Positions 25,701-31,956 of a stretch of DNA of 64,000 nucleotides are shown here, piece after piece. Every line of letters starts with the position of its first letter. Position 1 is the stretch's first letter. Both the position numbers and the translations under genes were made by a program. The notes beneath the pieces were generated by a model, which was given only the letters and a program-made list of their open reading frames with translations, was not told the origin of the DNA and did no database searches. The stretch comes from a virus. The stretch lies in IMG/VR virus record IMGVR_UViG_3300034198_029092, positions 1 through 64,000 of that record; one strand, given 5' to 3'.

Positions 25701-26480
25701 TCCTCCGGACACGGACGTGGCGCGTGCCATCGAAGTAAACGCCGCGGCATTCTTCATTCCAAAGATGCCGGAGTTCTTTGCCGAGGCGGCTAGTTCCATC
25801 GCTCCTTCGAGCGTCGTACCGAGGTCCGTCGCCATCGTCTTCAAGGTCTTGACCATCTCCTTGAAGCGACTGGAAAACTCCTTCACGTCTTTGACGCCCT
25901 GGGCAAAGCCCATCTGGCCCATCTTCCCGGCGAGTCCCGTCAGCTCGCGGAACGACGTCATCTCGCCGCCAGGACCGAGGTCGTGTGACATCTCGCGGAC
26001 CATCGTTCCGATGGACGACATGTCGGAACGAGCAAAGCCCTGCCCGCCGTATTGATTTCGGAAGGAGTACGACTGTCGCAGCTGCTGGTTTAGGTCCATC
26101 TGCTGCTGCGCGCCGGTGTACATCTGGTTTCCGGCGTAGTTGGCTGCCGCTCCAGCCGCCATGAGCGGAAGCGCTACCGCGCCGCCTGCGAGAGCAGCCC
26201 CGCCAAACCCCGCACCAGCGCCAAACGCCCCCATACCCGCCCGGAGTCCAAGGCTCATAGGGTCGAGCCCAAGCAGGCTCATTGCACCTGTAGCCAGAGG
26301 GGCACCAACCGACGCGGCCGTGCTCATCATGCCGCCCATCATGCGGTCTCCGGCTCCGCCGCTGGTCCCGCCGTACACGCCGCCGCCCTGACCAATCATT
26401 CCAGAGTAGGCCATGTTGTTCATGGCCATGCCCTGGTAGCCCCCGTTCATCGCGGCGATTTCAGTCGAAGAAAGCGGCAT
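22761..26480 (-). CDS. Tail tape measure protein
   Basis: 1239 aa. The N-terminus is very Gly/Met/Ala-rich with hydrophobic stretches (MSLLGLDPMSLGLRAGM, GFGGAALAGGAVALPLMAAG). Long helical, Gln/Lys/Glu-rich regions follow, with repeated SIGSQISR-, GLGRQGAVAGM- and DEVDQAIKMAQ-type segments. Length and composition fit a tape measure that sets tail length and may help DNA entry. The tail assembly chaperone pair is upstream in the same direction, as usual, although separated by about 12 kb. Confidence 0.8.
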   Translation of the reverse strand: MPLSSTEIAAMNGGYQGMAMNNMAYSGMIGQGGGVYGGTSGGAGDRMMGGMMSTAASVGAPLATGAMSLLGLDPMSLGLRAGMGAFGAGAGFGGAALAGGAVALPLMAAGAAANYAGNQMYTGAQQQMDLNQQLRQSYSFRNQYGGQGFARSDMSSIGTMVREMSHDLGPGGEMTSFRELTGLAGKMGQMGFAQGVKDVKEFSSRFKEMVKTLKTMATDLGTTLEGAMELAASAKNSGIFGMKNAAAFTSMARATSVSGGLALSEVTGAASIGSQISRSIGGLGRQGAVAGMRTIGQIGTAQQMGVLSEEDIYNVTGLTGAEGRQAYAASAMQSSAGFLQTGRGRRLLASMAGKNGTLDEASVQQLLTGGMSISETMRLDKQNLAKVGRANFIRNEGRLRGAAMERLGGFLPAMQLQEWAASKGIDINDMDDRSMLFAQRQLHMGRDEVDQAIKMAQNMPQILEQQRRDEKSDTYFKNLSLQRKQQGLSGVKQRFEHAKEQVNSSLQKVGQDVFNQGSEMVDSFLNDLFGTYVQTYSKDIDDQFRTMMSGGAAGARAGRVAFGVGGPKLNTGALAQKGKGFESLLGGRPNLGGASALGLGEALNRGADFDRLTESDRRVALSGGIGAAHLEGLKYAIFGESGASKLRKAGFDISGMSDHEIQSKLQSIEATRLAAATGFDKTATLTAGGGDFLAQAYAMGSIEGEGDVRMKNIESLIGEKAKGDPKDPNTIAAKAMEAQLSNPKLSTAEKAGLIGNYERAQGITGEGSLAARYGLPPGGMGALLAKQGTGGFGSEGAANKAFAEAFGVAHEKSALEKAGAAGMSVAISSGMQALFGTQGLALSVVGAGKIQEFSEGLFGRMTGTAEREQAAGRFIKSEQFRTLASDLLSSDPATAKSAQDALRKQLGSAGENLSSPENEVKQQMLGASQYATFLTTKPNATAEEKEAFLKANDIPLSVEEAEKKLGGMLQVIDARNKTDRTETARRVREGAGEQREKFTALGLMDANGQISEAGMAKLGKIGKTGEGGTTAAQKYAQYSARILEYQQGLGTTEASDETNQALFAKMQSAAQDRAALVSGMSVQERRKLSREMAGTEEGAELGRSASFQERFTKLSRRRGAGDAAAQLLGVDMKGLDLKNADDVAKLLSQKGITDKGMSDEIVKAAKSGKQADLSEAIRRVSETAESKSKQDKEKKEEANNPVAKAIKEANEKTANLLGGKLDVLNGSLNKPLQVTLFKP

Positions 26481-26528
26481 GCGGGCACTTTACCACGCCG
26501 ATGTGCCCGAAGAAACGGAGGTCCATAC

Positions 26529-26562
26529 GCCCTCTAAACAAGGCAAAAAAGCCAGAATAGTG
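26529..26562 (+). promoter_or_regulatory. Conserved phage promoter 2 (degenerate upstream box)
   Basis: The second box (AAGCCAGAATAGTG) keeps AGAATAGTG, followed directly by the ATG at 26563. The upstream box position reads GCCCTCTAAA, a poor match, although an A-rich GGCAAAAAA stretch lies between. It is the weakest member of the set. Confidence 0.55.
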
Positions 26563-26922
26563 ATGGACAACATTCAGAACCCCGAAGTTGCCACGGGAGT
26601 TGGCAACATTTCCCTCCGAATGCAGAACGCCCTTGGTCAGTTCCGCAGGGCGACCGAAAAAGCCACCGAAGCACAGCAGGCACTTCTCAGCGGGGCGCAA
26701 GCCCTGCTGCTGGAGTACTCGCGACCGAGCGCGAGAGCGCTCGACGCGCTCGTGGTGATGATCGAAGTATCGGCCACCGTGGTAGAAGAGTACTCGGACA
26801 ACATCCGAGACCTCGCAGCGGGTTTCGCGTCGGCCGCACAAACGACCAGAGTGGCGCGAGACGTCCGGGGGGCGTGGACGATGGAACAAGTCGCGCAGCT
26901 CGGCGCGCAGCTCGGCAAGTGA
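26563..26922 (+). CDS. Helical accessory protein
   Basis: 119 aa from the ATG directly behind the promoter box; there is no leader. It is almost all helix (RRATEKATEAQQALL, ALVVMIEVSATVVEEYS). It may be a small oligomeric or phasin-like protein; no family is assigned. It is part of the plus-strand cassette array that opposes the tail operon. Confidence 0.7.
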   Translation: MDNIQNPEVATGVGNISLRMQNALGQFRRATEKATEAQQALLSGAQALLLEYSRPSARALDALVVMIEVSATVVEEYSDNIRDLAAGFASAAQTTRVARDVRGAWTMEQVAQLGAQLGK

Positions 26923-26928
26923 CGAAAC

Positions 26929-26981
26929 GGGGGTCGTGCGGCATCCGCCGCGCGGCCCCCGGCGCACCTCTTTTCTTAGCC
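26929..26981 (+). terminator. Terminator with CTTAGCC suffix
   Basis: A 13-bp GC-rich stem with two G-U pairs (GGGGGTCGTGCGG / CCGCGCGGCCCCC) is followed 10 bases later by TTTTCTTAGCC. Confidence 0.7.
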
Positions 26982-26995
26982 GTCGATATGTGTGG

Positions 26996-27030
26996 GCAAT
27001 AAACCCCCACAATGCGGAATAAGAATAGTG
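26996..27030 (+). promoter_or_regulatory. Conserved phage promoter 3
   Basis: CAATAAACCC, 10 bases, GAATAAGAATAGTG, with ATG immediately after. It is the closest match to promoter 4: the two share 9 of 10 upstream-box bases plus the preceding G. Confidence 0.8.
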
Positions 27031-27144
27031 ATGGAACTACACCTTTGGGGCGAAGCCTTGACCGAAGTGTTTGGTACGGCAATCGGAACCTTTTCGCCGT
27101 TTTTGCTCGGAGCCCTCTGGGTCTGGGCAAGGGGCGAGAAGTGA
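27031..27144 (+). CDS. 37-residue membrane peptide
   Basis: MELHLWGEALTEVF is followed by a hydrophobic stretch (GTFSPFLLGALWVW) and ends ARGEK. It has its own promoter (zero-length leader) and a strong terminator 7 bases after the stop. The compact promoter-gene-terminator unit supports expression despite the short length. No family is recognised. Confidence 0.65.
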   Translation: MELHLWGEALTEVFGTAIGTFSPFLLGALWVWARGEK

Positions 27145-27150
27145 CGAGAA

Positions 27151-27192
27151 ACGGGCTCTCCCTTCGGGGATTGAGCCCGTTTTTCTAGCCCC
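27151..27192 (+). terminator. Terminator with CTAGCC suffix
   Basis: ACGGGCTC and GAGCCCGT form an 8-bp stem around a further CCC..GGGG pairing, followed by TTTTCTAGCCCC. Confidence 0.85.
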
Positions 27193-27202
27193 TACCTCCC
27201 GC

Positions 27203-27237
27203 GCAATAAACCCGGTTTACCGGGAATAAGAAGAGTG
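27203..27237 (+). promoter_or_regulatory. Conserved phage promoter 4
   Basis: CAATAAACCC, 10 bases, GAATAAGAAGAGTG, then GGAGG as ribosome-binding site for the ATG at 27249. Confidence 0.8.
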
Positions 27238-27248
27238 GAGGGAACACC

Positions 27249-27476
27249 ATGCTCGCAACCCTGGCAATGAAGGCCGCGACGTCGGTCATTCACGGAGCCG
27301 AAAGCGTGTTGGGGAAGATTTCTACCGCCACCAGCCTGTGGGCCGGGGTGGACGAGGAGAAGAACCTCGTCTCTATAGACCTGCTCGTCAACGATGACGA
27401 GCTGGAGGAGATCCTCAAAGACCCCAAAATCGTGCGCGCCTGGAAGGCCGCACAAGCCGTAAAGGAAGTGTTGTGA
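27249..27476 (+). CDS. Small acidic accessory protein
   Basis: 75 aa. The amphipathic N-terminal helix (TLAMKAATSVIHGAESVLG) is followed by an acidic helix pair (NDDELEEILKDPKIVRAW). GGAGG sits 7 bases ahead of the ATG. No family is recognised. It shares a unit with the next gene, since no terminator lies between them. Confidence 0.75.
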   Translation: MLATLAMKAATSVIHGAESVLGKISTATSLWAGVDEEKNLVSIDLLVNDDELEEILKDPKIVRAWKAAQAVKEVL

Positions 27477-27516
27477 GCGAAGAAGAGGAGCTTCGGCTCC
27501 TGGGTTTGGAGCTTGT

Positions 27517-27551
27517 GCAAAAACGCACCGATTCCGGGAATAAGAACATTG
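27517..27551 (+). promoter_or_regulatory. Conserved phage promoter 5
   Basis: CAAAAACGCA, 10 bases, GAATAAGAACATTG. It lies inside an open GTG-initiated frame (27473) that runs into the next gene. The leader downstream carries a small GGGGCAGACCGCCCC hairpin. Confidence 0.78.
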
Positions 27552-27583
27552 AAGGGGCAGACCGCCCCCAGAAGGAGACCACC

Positions 27584-27826
27584 ATGAGCCACGACAGTGT
27601 CAACGTCAACAACAACAACAACAACAAGCACGCCACCCTGGACCAGAAGCTGGATTTCATCGCGGAGGACATCGCCGCCCTCCGGGCGGCGCTGGTGAAG
27701 GAAAAGAGGGCACTGACCCGAAACCAGAAGATCGCCGCGGCGGCGGCCGCGACCACCGTCGCGGTGGTCGCGGTCGCGACGGTGGTCTACCACCGTCGCA
27801 AGGCGACGCCCCCCACCCAGGGGTGA
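27584..27826 (+). CDS. Small membrane protein with poly-Asn segment
   Basis: 80 aa from the ATG with AAGGAG upstream. A run of six Asn (AAC repeats, 27610-27628) is followed by an acidic helix and one transmembrane helix (AAATTVAVVAVATVVY), then HRRK. The frame is open back to GTG at 27473, which overlaps the previous stop; that would give a longer form of 117 aa. The promoter and ribosome site favour the short form. Confidence 0.7.
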   Translation: MSHDSVNVNNNNNNKHATLDQKLDFIAEDIAALRAALVKEKRALTRNQKIAAAAAATTVAVVAVATVVYHRRKATPPTQG

Positions 27827-27832
27827 CTGGGT

Positions 27833-27875
27833 GAACGCGCGGCCCCTTCGGGGGTGACGCGCGTTCGTTAGCCCC
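27833..27875 (+). terminator. Terminator with GTTAGCCCC suffix
   Basis: GAACGCGC/GCGCGTTC with an inner GGCCCC-TTCG-GGGG hairpin; the suffix is GTTAGCCCC and there is little T run. Confidence 0.7.
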
Positions 27876-27886
27876 TCATACCGACT

Positions 27887-28171
27887 ATGTGGTTCGTCTA
27901 CCTACTCTTCAGCAAAACTCTCAATCGCTACTACACGGGAATCACAACGAGACCCGAACAACGACTGCGCGCACACAACGGCAAAGGCGGCGCCAAAGCC
28001 ACACGCGGAGGACGCCCCTGGTCAATGTGCGTTCTGTCGGCCCTCGACTCAAAAGGAGATGCGCTGCGAGAGGAGTACCGCCTCAAGCGGCTAAGTCATG
28101 CAGAGAAGGCACGTCTCTACGAAGCGAAGAAATCTCAAGATTTACGTGAACAACCACTTGCAGGCCGCTGA
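27887..28171 (+). CDS. GIY-YIG nuclease superfamily protein
   Basis: 94 aa. VYLLFSKTLNRYYTGITTRP carries the GIY-YIG-type pair of strands (VYLL and YTGIT). It is followed by the conserved Arg in RLRAHNGKGGAKATRGG and by EEYRLKRLSHAEKARL with the catalytic Glu region. Size and layout match UPF0213/Slx1-like stand-alone domains. It could be a mobile or repair nuclease. No promoter of the conserved type precedes it, and the ATG has no clear ribosome site. Confidence 0.82.
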   Translation: MWFVYLLFSKTLNRYYTGITTRPEQRLRAHNGKGGAKATRGGRPWSMCVLSALDSKGDALREEYRLKRLSHAEKARLYEAKKSQDLREQPLAGR

Positions 28172-28207
28172 AGTAGCTTCTACAACTACTTATGAAAGGA
28201 GGACGCC

Positions 28208-28450
28208 ATGACTGAGCCGATTCTGTTCACCAACACGATGTTTGAAACCGCCAACGAGGCGTTCCTCTTCTGCAAGGACGACTTGGAGAAGAAGGGGCAC
28301 GTCTTCGCCGCAACACATCTTGAAAGCTGCGGACCTGTCTACAACGCCGTGACAGGGCGCTTGGCGCTCGATGCGCTGCACGCCGTGCAGCCCGTTTGCG
28401 CGTACGCCGACATCGCCATCAACGCGGTCGAACGCGCACTGCGGTTCTGA
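28208..28450 (+). CDS. Small hypothetical protein
   Basis: 80 aa, with a very strong AAAGGAGG site 6 bases before the ATG. Mixed alpha/beta with ESCGPVYN and a hydrophobic C-terminal helix. No family is recognised. Confidence 0.7.
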   Translation: MTEPILFTNTMFETANEAFLFCKDDLEKKGHVFAATHLESCGPVYNAVTGRLALDALHAVQPVCAYADIAINAVERALRF

Positions 28451-28484
28451 CAAGTTCAGCTCCTAACGCGGGATAAGAGTCATG
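28450..28484 (+). promoter_or_regulatory. Conserved phage promoter 6
   Basis: CAAGTTCAGC, 10 bases, GGATAAGAGTCATG. Both boxes lie at the start of an 11-bp inverted repeat that ends at the next ribosome site (28457-28517). Confidence 0.68.
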
Positions 28485-28517
28485 GGGACGCCCATGCGCT
28501 CTCCCAGTTAGGAGCTG
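28457..28517 (+). promoter_or_regulatory. 11-bp inverted repeat spanning promoter 6 and the RBS
   Basis: CAGCTCCTAAC (28457-28467) and GTTAGGAGCTG (28507-28517) are perfect complements; a second hairpin CATGGG-GACG-CCCATG lies between. The right arm contains the AGGAG ribosome site of the ATG at 28519. The left arm lies in the promoter spacer, upstream of the expected start point. RNA from upstream promoters would hide the ribosome site, while RNA made from promoter 6 would not. Confidence 0.65.
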
Positions 28518-28518
28518 T

Positions 28519-29037
28519 ATGTTTTTGTTCGAGATGTTTGACGAAGCGCGGCGCGGATTCTCCACGACCGACCTGCCCCCGCGGGTGTTCGTGGCCAAAG
28601 AGATTGGAAACCGGATCATCGAGGAACTGCACAAGAACCGAGAGACGCGGCTCGTGCGCGCTGAGGGCGCGATTGTGCGCGACGAACAGGGAGTGTGCGC
28701 GATTTTGAGTCCGCCAGTGTTCACGGTGGCCGAAAACATCGCGCTGATCTGGGTGCGCACGGCGCCCGAAATCGAAGGCGGAAAGATTCGCCTTACCGCA
28801 GCACTCAGAGAGAACAACGTCTGGCAGCCGTTGCGCCGAAGCGGCTGCGCGATGTTCCATGGGAACGAAAATGACGCGGAGGACGCACTCGTGATCGTAC
28901 CCGCGCGTGGCACGTTCCGAATCGAGCGCCCCGCGCAAAGCGTGTCTCCCGAGCTATTCGTCCGATGGGACGGATGCGGGGGCCTGGAAATCGGCGTACC
29001 CCGCCGGTACGCAAAACCCGAAGAAATTCGGGCATAA
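28519..29037 (+). CDS. Hypothetical accessory protein
   Basis: 172 aa. A helical N-terminus (FEMFDEARRGFSTTDLPPRV) is followed by a long beta-rich part (ALVIVPARGTFRIERP). No family is recognised. Its translation may be gated by the inverted repeat around its promoter. Its 3' end contains promoter 7. Confidence 0.72.
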   Translation: MFLFEMFDEARRGFSTTDLPPRVFVAKEIGNRIIEELHKNRETRLVRAEGAIVRDEQGVCAILSPPVFTVAENIALIWVRTAPEIEGGKIRLTAALRENNVWQPLRRSGCAMFHGNENDAEDALVIVPARGTFRIERPAQSVSPELFVRWDGCGGLEIGVPRRYAKPEEIRA

Positions 29038-29045
29038 GAATAGTG
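29011..29045 (+). promoter_or_regulatory. Conserved phage promoter 7
   Basis: CAAAACCCGA, 10 bases, GCATAAGAATAGTG, followed directly by ATG. It overlaps the last 27 bases of the upstream coding region. Confidence 0.78.
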
Positions 29046-29489
29046 ATGCGAAATACCGCAGCCCCCACGCGCACCGGGGGAGTCGTGCGCAACCTTGTCC
29101 GCGGATGCGGACACCTGGCCGTGCAGGGTTACACGGAGATCAACCGAAGGGTGGAAGAGCATCTTGACTTAACGTCAAAGATGTACCCCTTCTTTCAAGC
29201 GCACGTGGTCCCGCGCTGCCCAGAAGCGGCGCAGGATCTGCTGTGCGAGCTGTACGCGCGAGCTGAGGCCGCACGGCAGCCGGAGTTGCGGGACGCGGTG
29301 TACGCCGCGTACGACCGCGCGCTCCGAGGCGTGGTCGACTGCGCCCTCGGGCTCAAGTCGACGGAGGAGGTCCGTGCGCTCCTAGAGAGAGCGCGCGACC
29401 TCAACTTGCAGTGGACGGGGCTCTCGCGCGCTCTTGCGGAGATGCAGCTGACGGCTGCGCTCGGCGGGGCCGCTCCGGCGCAAGCCTGA
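29046..29489 (+). CDS. Helical accessory protein
   Basis: 147 aa from the ATG abutting the promoter box (leaderless type). It is all helix, Arg/Ala/Glu-rich (AAQDLLCELYARAEAAR). No family is recognised. Confidence 0.72.
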   Translation: MRNTAAPTRTGGVVRNLVRGCGHLAVQGYTEINRRVEEHLDLTSKMYPFFQAHVVPRCPEAAQDLLCELYARAEAARQPELRDAVYAAYDRALRGVVDCALGLKSTEEVRALLERARDLNLQWTGLSRALAEMQLTAALGGAAPAQA

Positions 29490-29509
29490 GCTAAGCGCAC
29501 GCAAGAAAT

Positions 29510-29552
29510 CCGCTCCCTCCCACGCGGAGGTTGAGCGGTTTTTCTTAGCCCT
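29510..29552 (+). terminator. Terminator with CTTAGCCC suffix
   Basis: CCGCTCCCTCC, a 5-base loop, then GGAGG-TT-GAGCGG (11-bp stem, TT bulge), followed by TTTTTCTTAGCCC. The suffix also supplies the TAA stop of the convergent minus-strand gene. Confidence 0.82.
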
Positions 29553-29721
29553 CGGTTGATACGCGCGTCTTGAAGAACAAGTACGTCTTCAGAATGGCGA
29601 CCTCAGAACGGACAAGCGGGTCGTTCCCCTGCGTCTGAAACCACGCCTCAAAGCGCCGGATGTCTTTCTCGACAGCGCTCTCCAGCGATTCCCCATTCAG
29701 CTCTGTGTCGACCTTCACCAT
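29545..29721 (-). CDS. 58-residue hypothetical protein, convergent in the cassette array
   Basis: MVKVDTELNGESLESAV is followed by a helical segment (RRFEAWFQTQG) and a hydrophobic one (VAILKTYLFFK). Third codon positions are GC-rich as in real genes here. The stop lies in the conserved suffix of the plus-strand terminator. It is the only minus gene inside the plus-strand array. Function unknown. Confidence 0.6.
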   Translation of the reverse strand: MVKVDTELNGESLESAVEKDIRRFEAWFQTQGNDPLVRSEVAILKTYLFFKTRVSTEG

Positions 29722-29722
29722 G

Positions 29723-29757
29723 TCAAATCTCTTCTACAACAAGGGACAAGAAGAGTG
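29723..29757 (+). promoter_or_regulatory. Conserved phage promoter 8
   Basis: CAAATCTCTT, 10 bases, GGACAAGAAGAGTG, then AAGGAG as ribosome site for the ATG at 29771. Confidence 0.75.
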
Positions 29758-29770
29758 AAGGAGATACTCA

Positions 29771-29968
29771 ATGTACCCGATGCAGGTGTGGAGTCTCGTA
29801 GAGTTGGTCGACCTGCTCACGCAGGTCACGATGCAAGTAGCAATCGCGCAAAACACCGCCGTGGCGATCGACACGGCCAGAAAGGAAATCGACATGATGG
29901 TGGCGTGCGTGCGCGCCACCCCGGTGCGGCAGCAGATCATCACGATTGTGGAAGGGGGTGATGCGTGA
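29771..29968 (+). CDS. Small helical protein
   Basis: 65 aa with AAGGAG upstream. The helix is amphipathic (LVELVDLLTQVTMQVAIAQ). It is coupled by GTGA overlap to the zinc-ribbon gene that follows. No family is recognised. Confidence 0.7.
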   Translation: MYPMQVWSLVELVDLLTQVTMQVAIAQNTAVAIDTARKEIDMMVACVRATPVRQQIITIVEGGDA

Positions 29969-30216
29969 AGCCCTGCGCGGCCTGCGGCACGCAGGAGACG
30001 GCGCTCGTGCGCACAGACCACAAGGGGCTTCAGCCCTTCTGCGGTCCGTGCCGTGCGCGAGTCGCACGGAGGGTCGACCGGCAGTACCCCGAGCTGCCCA
30101 TTGTGGGCGCGCGGGTGGCCGCAACGCGAGCGGCTTACACGGCCGAAGACTTCTGCGCGCACGAGCGCGCCGAGCGACGAGCGGGCAACCGCTTCGTCGA
30201 GCCGGAAGGAAAATAA
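29965..30216 (+). CDS. Small zinc-ribbon protein
   Basis: 83 aa from GTG. CAACGTQE and FCGPCRARV form a four-Cys site at residues 4-30; the rest is Arg/Ala-rich helix. Probably a zinc-stabilised nucleic-acid or protein-binding module. No named family. Confidence 0.68.
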   Translation: MKPCAACGTQETALVRTDHKGLQPFCGPCRARVARRVDRQYPELPIVGARVAATRAAYTAEDFCAHERAERRAGNRFVEPEGK

Positions 30217-30264
30217 GTCCTCCCTTTCGGGGGAGGCACGCGGCTTCGGCCGCGTTTCTTAGCC
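30217..30264 (+). terminator. Double hairpin terminator with CTTAGCC suffix
   Basis: TCCTCCC-TTTC-GGGGGAGG, then CGCGGC-TTCG-GCCGCG and TTTCTTAGCCTC. It closes the last plus-strand cassette of this array. Confidence 0.82.
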
Positions 30265-30269
30265 TCTAG

Positions 30270-31295
30270 TTAGTGCCCCGTGCGAATAAAACGATTTAGA
30301 GACAAGGCTTTAGACGCAGCCTCCCGCCCGGCCCGGAGCTTATTCATCAGGCCGTTTTCGGCACCGACATTCTGGATTGCACTCGACGCTTCTTGAATGC
30401 TCGGCAGACCTTTTGGAAGATAAGGAACTACGTTGCCCCGGAGTTGAGCTAGGAGAGCATTCGTGCGCGCCTGCGGGCTCAGCTTCGCGACGGACGAATC
30501 GAGCATCCGTTCAACAGCGCGTTGCTGCCGACCGCCGAGCGCGAGAGGGGCGTCAGCCGTGCCACCCGCACGACGAATGAGCTTTTGAACCAGAGCATCG
30601 TCAGGGTGCGCCTGCCGCGCTCGACTCATGATACGGGCTGCTTCGGGATCACCTTGCACGCCCAACTGCTCACGCAGGATAGGCGCCACTCCGGCGTGGC
30701 TGGCGTGAGGCCGCCACACATTACGTGCCATCTCTTCTGCCTCACCAAGCTCGTGCTGCCCTACCGCCTGGTTAATCGTCGCGTCCACCGGTTTCTTAGG
30801 GCCGAGCGCGGCATGCAAAAGTTTGTTACCGGTTTCATTGGGAATACTGGCTCCCATACTCGCGCCCAACAAACGTGCACGCCCCAGCGGGCCGCCTTCG
30901 CCCACGGTGCGCATGAGAGCGCCCGATTCTTCCGGTGCGTGCACGTGGTACTGGCCTAGACCACCATGCGTACCCGCCAGCATGCCCGGCATGATTTCCG
31001 TCGAACCTACCGCACCCGGTACGTAAGAACTCGCCGCTGCCATTTGCGCGGGGAGCTGGCGCTCTTTAAGAACACGAAGCGCCGCAACAGATTCCGGTGA
31101 GCGCGCTGCTGGCGCGGCCAGCTGTCCCCGTGTCATCTTGCGCGAGGCCGCGGAGAACGCCCCAGGCAGCTCTACGACGCCAGGAGAAACATCACTGCGC
31201 GTGATGGCACCTTCCTGAATTGCGCGCTCGTACCGGGGAAGAGCGATCTTAACCAGCTCATCGGACATCGCCTGTAGTGCTGTAATCGGCAGCAT
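30270..31295 (-). CDS. Tagged virion-type protein of unknown function
   Basis: 341 aa from the ATG at 31295. Residues 10-18 are MSDELVKIA, the same tag and position as in 14386-15546 and 16433-16942, but 13 kb away and across the tape measure. The rest is helical and polar without recognisable domains (EGAITRSDVSPGVVELPG; AARIMSRARQAHPDDALVQK). The isolated location suggests the tag, not genome position, unites the group. Confidence 0.62.
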   Translation of the reverse strand: MLPITALQAMSDELVKIALPRYERAIQEGAITRSDVSPGVVELPGAFSAASRKMTRGQLAAPAARSPESVAALRVLKERQLPAQMAAASSYVPGAVGSTEIMPGMLAGTHGGLGQYHVHAPEESGALMRTVGEGGPLGRARLLGASMGASIPNETGNKLLHAALGPKKPVDATINQAVGQHELGEAEEMARNVWRPHASHAGVAPILREQLGVQGDPEAARIMSRARQAHPDDALVQKLIRRAGGTADAPLALGGRQQRAVERMLDSSVAKLSPQARTNALLAQLRGNVVPYLPKGLPSIQEASSAIQNVGAENGLMNKLRAGREAASKALSLNRFIRTGH

Positions 31296-31355
31296 GCGCC
31301 CACAGTACCACGCCACTTCACTCGAAGAATAGATGCTGCCTTCGGCTACCCGGCT

Positions 31356-31820
31356 ATGCTGCACAATGTGATTCGTCCACTCGTCTCCGAAGACCTTCAC
31401 GCGGTGCTCTGTTTAGAGCAGGCTCTTTTCGACAACGCGCTAAGTGAGACGGCGTTGCGACGAGAGCTAGACGCAGGGTGGGGGCTCGTTCTGTGTGAGA
31501 ACGAGGTCGTTCTCGCTTACGCCCTTTTGCGCCCCGATGCGGAAGTGCTCGACCTGACGCGCCTTGCCGTAGCGCCCAACGCGCAGCGACATGGGTACGG
31601 GCAGCAACTCCTGCGCTACATCCTAGACGAGCCAAAGCCGATTGTGCTGACCGTTCTCAAACACAACCGGCGGGCCTTGCAGTTGTACCTAAAGCACGGC
31701 TTTAGGATTGTCGGACACTTCAGCCCGGAGTGCGCCTGGGTACTACGCCGGGAGCCGGGGCCTTGGGACGGTCCATGGCCGAACTCGTGTAGTTCGCCCC
31801 GCACCCACCGCACTGCGTAA
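31356..31820 (+). CDS. GNAT-family acetyltransferase (RimI-like)
   Basis: 154 aa. LTRLAVAPNAQRHGYGQQLL is the acetyl-CoA-binding motif A (Q/RxxGxG), preceded by strand pairs (AYALLRPDAEVLD) and followed by VLKHNRRALQLYLKHGFRIVG (motif B region). The substrate is unknown; RimI-type enzymes modify protein N-termini. It is divergent from 30270-31295 and overlaps the convergent zinc-ribbon gene by 101 bases. No conserved promoter is seen upstream. Confidence 0.82.
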   Translation: MLHNVIRPLVSEDLHAVLCLEQALFDNALSETALRRELDAGWGLVLCENEVVLAYALLRPDAEVLDLTRLAVAPNAQRHGYGQQLLRYILDEPKPIVLTVLKHNRRALQLYLKHGFRIVGHFSPECAWVLRREPGPWDGPWPNSCSSPRTHRTA

Positions 31821-31956
31821 CGGCCTGGCCGTTCGCAAGCGTCTGGGCCGTACAGACCATCTGGCACTTCGGGCACCGCGTCTGTCCAATGCCGCCTTCA
31901 GGCATCTTCTGGATGACGTTTCCCTTCGTATCCCGAACGCTACGGATAATCTTCAC
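31720..31956 (-). CDS. Small zinc-ribbon protein
   Basis: 78 aa from GTG, coupled to the upstream gene by GTGA. CPKCQMVC and CGGCGANY make a treble-clef or ribbon-type site in the middle. The Pro-rich C-terminus overlaps the acetyltransferase gene on the other strand. The function could be nucleic-acid binding. Confidence 0.68.
   Translation of the reverse strand: MKIIRSVRDTKGNVIQKMPEGGIGQTRCPKCQMVCTAQTLANGQAVTQCGGCGANYTSSAMDRPKAPAPGVVPRRTPG

Noticed and set aside
27610-27628. AAC repeat as a CRISPR or array element
   Set aside because: It is a plain trinucleotide run coding Asn, without spacers.
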